Shown: in pieces, positions 22,725-23,787 of the stretch
How positions within the stretch are numbered: position 1 is the first letter of the stretch
Layout of the letters: every line of letters starts with the position of its first letter
Assembly: GCA_047628755.1 (NCBI GenBank)
Contig: JBLHVV010000043.1
Span: 1 to 23,787 of the forward strand
Length of the DNA: 23,787 nucleotides
Source of the DNA: Bermanella sp047628755
Lineage (GTDB): Bacteria > Pseudomonadota > Gammaproteobacteria > Pseudomonadales > Oceanobacteraceae
Direction: 5' to 3'
Position numbers and translations under genes: made by a program
Notes under the pieces: generated by a model
Database searches by the model: none
What the model saw: only the letters and a program-made list of their open reading frames with translations
What the model was told of the DNA's origin: nothing

Positions 22725-23759
22725 CTATGGTGTAAGCCAGCCTAAAAAGGCTGGAGATAAATATTCTTGAAAACCATTCTGTTCATTACGAACAATCATA
22801 TAAGCCTTTATGTCATTTTTTAAGACATATTCCTTTGCTTTTTCCATCCCCATTACAAGCATAGCAGTGGCCAGCGCATCGGCATGGGCACATTGTTCTG
22901 CAATTATGGTGACGGAAGCCAGCGAATGTTCAACTGGGTATCCTGTTTTTGGATTAATTGAATGGCTATAATGCTTTCCATCCAATTCAAAAAAATTCCG
23001 ATAGTCACCCGATGTTGCAATTGCCACATCAGTAACAGGCAAAATTTTATGTACTTTTCTTTGCGAAAAATTAGGAGATTCGATGGCCACCTTCCAAGGT
23101 TCTGCTCCTGGTTTAAGGCCTTTCGCACGCATTTCACCGCCAATTTCAACTAAATAGCTGTCAACGCCCTGGCTATTGAGCAATTTAGCCAACTGATCAA
23201 CCGCATAGCCTTTAGCAATAGCCGACAAGTCAATGTATCTTAACCCGTTTTTAGAAAGCTTACCCTGTTCCAGTGCAATAGCATTCAGACCTATATTTGC
23301 TAGTGTATTATTAATAACCTGGTCAGAAGGTTTAGACACTGGATTTTTGTCTGGACCAAAACCCCATAGGTTTACCAATGGCCCCACTGAAACATCAAAG
23401 TAGCCATCCGTATCTAGGTTTAACTTAATAGATAAGGCCATTACCTGTGCAAAGTCGTCGCTTATAACTTGGGAATGGGGAGCGGCACTGCTGTTGAAAA
23501 CAGATATTTCGCTATCAGGCTGGTAAGTAGACATTTGAGAGTTGATATTTATTAGCAATTCTTCAGCTTTTTGACGAATGGCTTCAATGTTAATCGAAGG
23601 GGTTTGTGCAGGCCATAAGATAGAATAACCTGTACCCATGGTACGGCCTTTTATAGACTGCATTTCAATAGAAGCAGGACTACAAGCCACCAGCTGCATA
23701 CTTAGTATAATTAGTAGGGCTGCTCTCACAGCGGCGGCCAGCCAGATTACTCTTATCAT
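22725..23759 (-). CDS. apbE: FAD:protein FMN transferase ApbE (lipoprotein)
   Basis: A 344-residue Mg2+-dependent flavin transferase that covalently attaches FMN to Thr residues of NqrB and NqrC. An N-terminal signal with lipobox LVAC (C26) indicates a lipoprotein on the periplasmic face. ApbE landmarks are GTGYSILWP, SEISVFN, FDVSVGPLVNLWGFGP, DLSAIAKGYAVDQLA, YLVEIGGEMRAKG, SHSINPKTGYPV and CAHADALATAMLVMG, with metal-binding D294 and T298. All motifs look intact. The gene begins 28 bp from the window edge and reads away from it, so nqrF and the rest of nqrABCDEF should lie just to the right. It is followed by nqrM. Confidence 0.95.
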   Translation of the reverse strand: MIRVIWLAAAVRAALLIILSMQLVACSPASIEMQSIKGRTMGTGYSILWPAQTPSINIEAIRQKAEELLININSQMSTYQPDSEISVFNSSAAPHSQVISDDFAQVMALSIKLNLDTDGYFDVSVGPLVNLWGFGPDKNPVSKPSDQVINNTLANIGLNAIALEQGKLSKNGLRYIDLSAIAKGYAVDQLAKLLNSQGVDSYLVEIGGEMRAKGLKPGAEPWKVAIESPNFSQRKVHKILPVTDVAIATSGDYRNFFELDGKHYSHSINPKTGYPVEHSLASVTIIAEQCAHADALATAMLVMGMEKAKEYVLKNDIKAYMIVRNEQNGFQEYLSPAFLGWLTP

Positions 23760-23787
23760 TACACCTTTCTGTGTTAAATCTTTCTGT

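Overview
The window looks like chromosomal DNA from an AT-rich, Gram-negative, probably marine gammaproteobacterium. Lipid A genes (lpxK, msbA), Lol lipoprotein transport, ExbB/ExbD and ComEC indicate an outer-membrane-bearing bacterium. The apbE-nqrM pair marks the end of a Na+-translocating NADH:quinone reductase (nqr) cluster, common in marine species. From memory, the gene order follows the Pseudomonas aeruginosa rne-murB-ptp-(kdsB)-trm112-lpxK-exbD-exbB-comEC-DUF2062-lol-hypothetical-sth-apbE-nqrF segment. An Oceanospirillales-type relative (for example near Oleispira or Bermanella) is my guess, not something the sequence proves.

Layout. 1-147 is the 3' end of RNase E, closed by a bidirectional terminator. 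294-1805 holds murB and a low-molecular-weight phosphatase gene on the minus strand. 1960-2892 is a plus-strand gene for a membrane-anchored, catalytically degenerate LytM/M23 protein, in the slot where relatives carry kdsB. 2923-9175 is a tight minus-strand run, transcribed comEC, exbB, exbD, msbA, lpxK, trm112-like. A divergent DUF2062 gene (9254-9781) follows, then lolC/lolF and lolD on the minus strand (9851-11792). Two secreted proteins follow on the plus strand (11911-13054).

The most unusual block is 13128-18467. A small minus-strand Cro/CI-like DNA-binding protein is divergent from a 1625-residue single-chain biotin-dependent carboxylase. Its domains run CT-alpha, a large unassigned region, CT-beta, biotin carboxylase, biotin carrier. 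The 204-bp gap between the two genes has overlapping inverted repeats that lie under the predicted -35 elements of both promoters, suggesting a local regulator-operator-enzyme module. The carboxylase ends at a strong terminator, then comes a 326-bp gene-free leader and the tail-specific protease gene prc.

The right end (21010-23759) is minus strand: sthA (soluble transhydrogenase), nqrM and apbE. The last two mature Na+-NQR, whose structural genes probably lie just beyond the right edge. Overall the window is a conserved envelope-biogenesis locus plus a redox locus, separated by an accessory block containing the carboxylase fusion and its likely regulator. I saw no tRNA, rRNA, CRISPR array, insertion sequence or phage structural gene.
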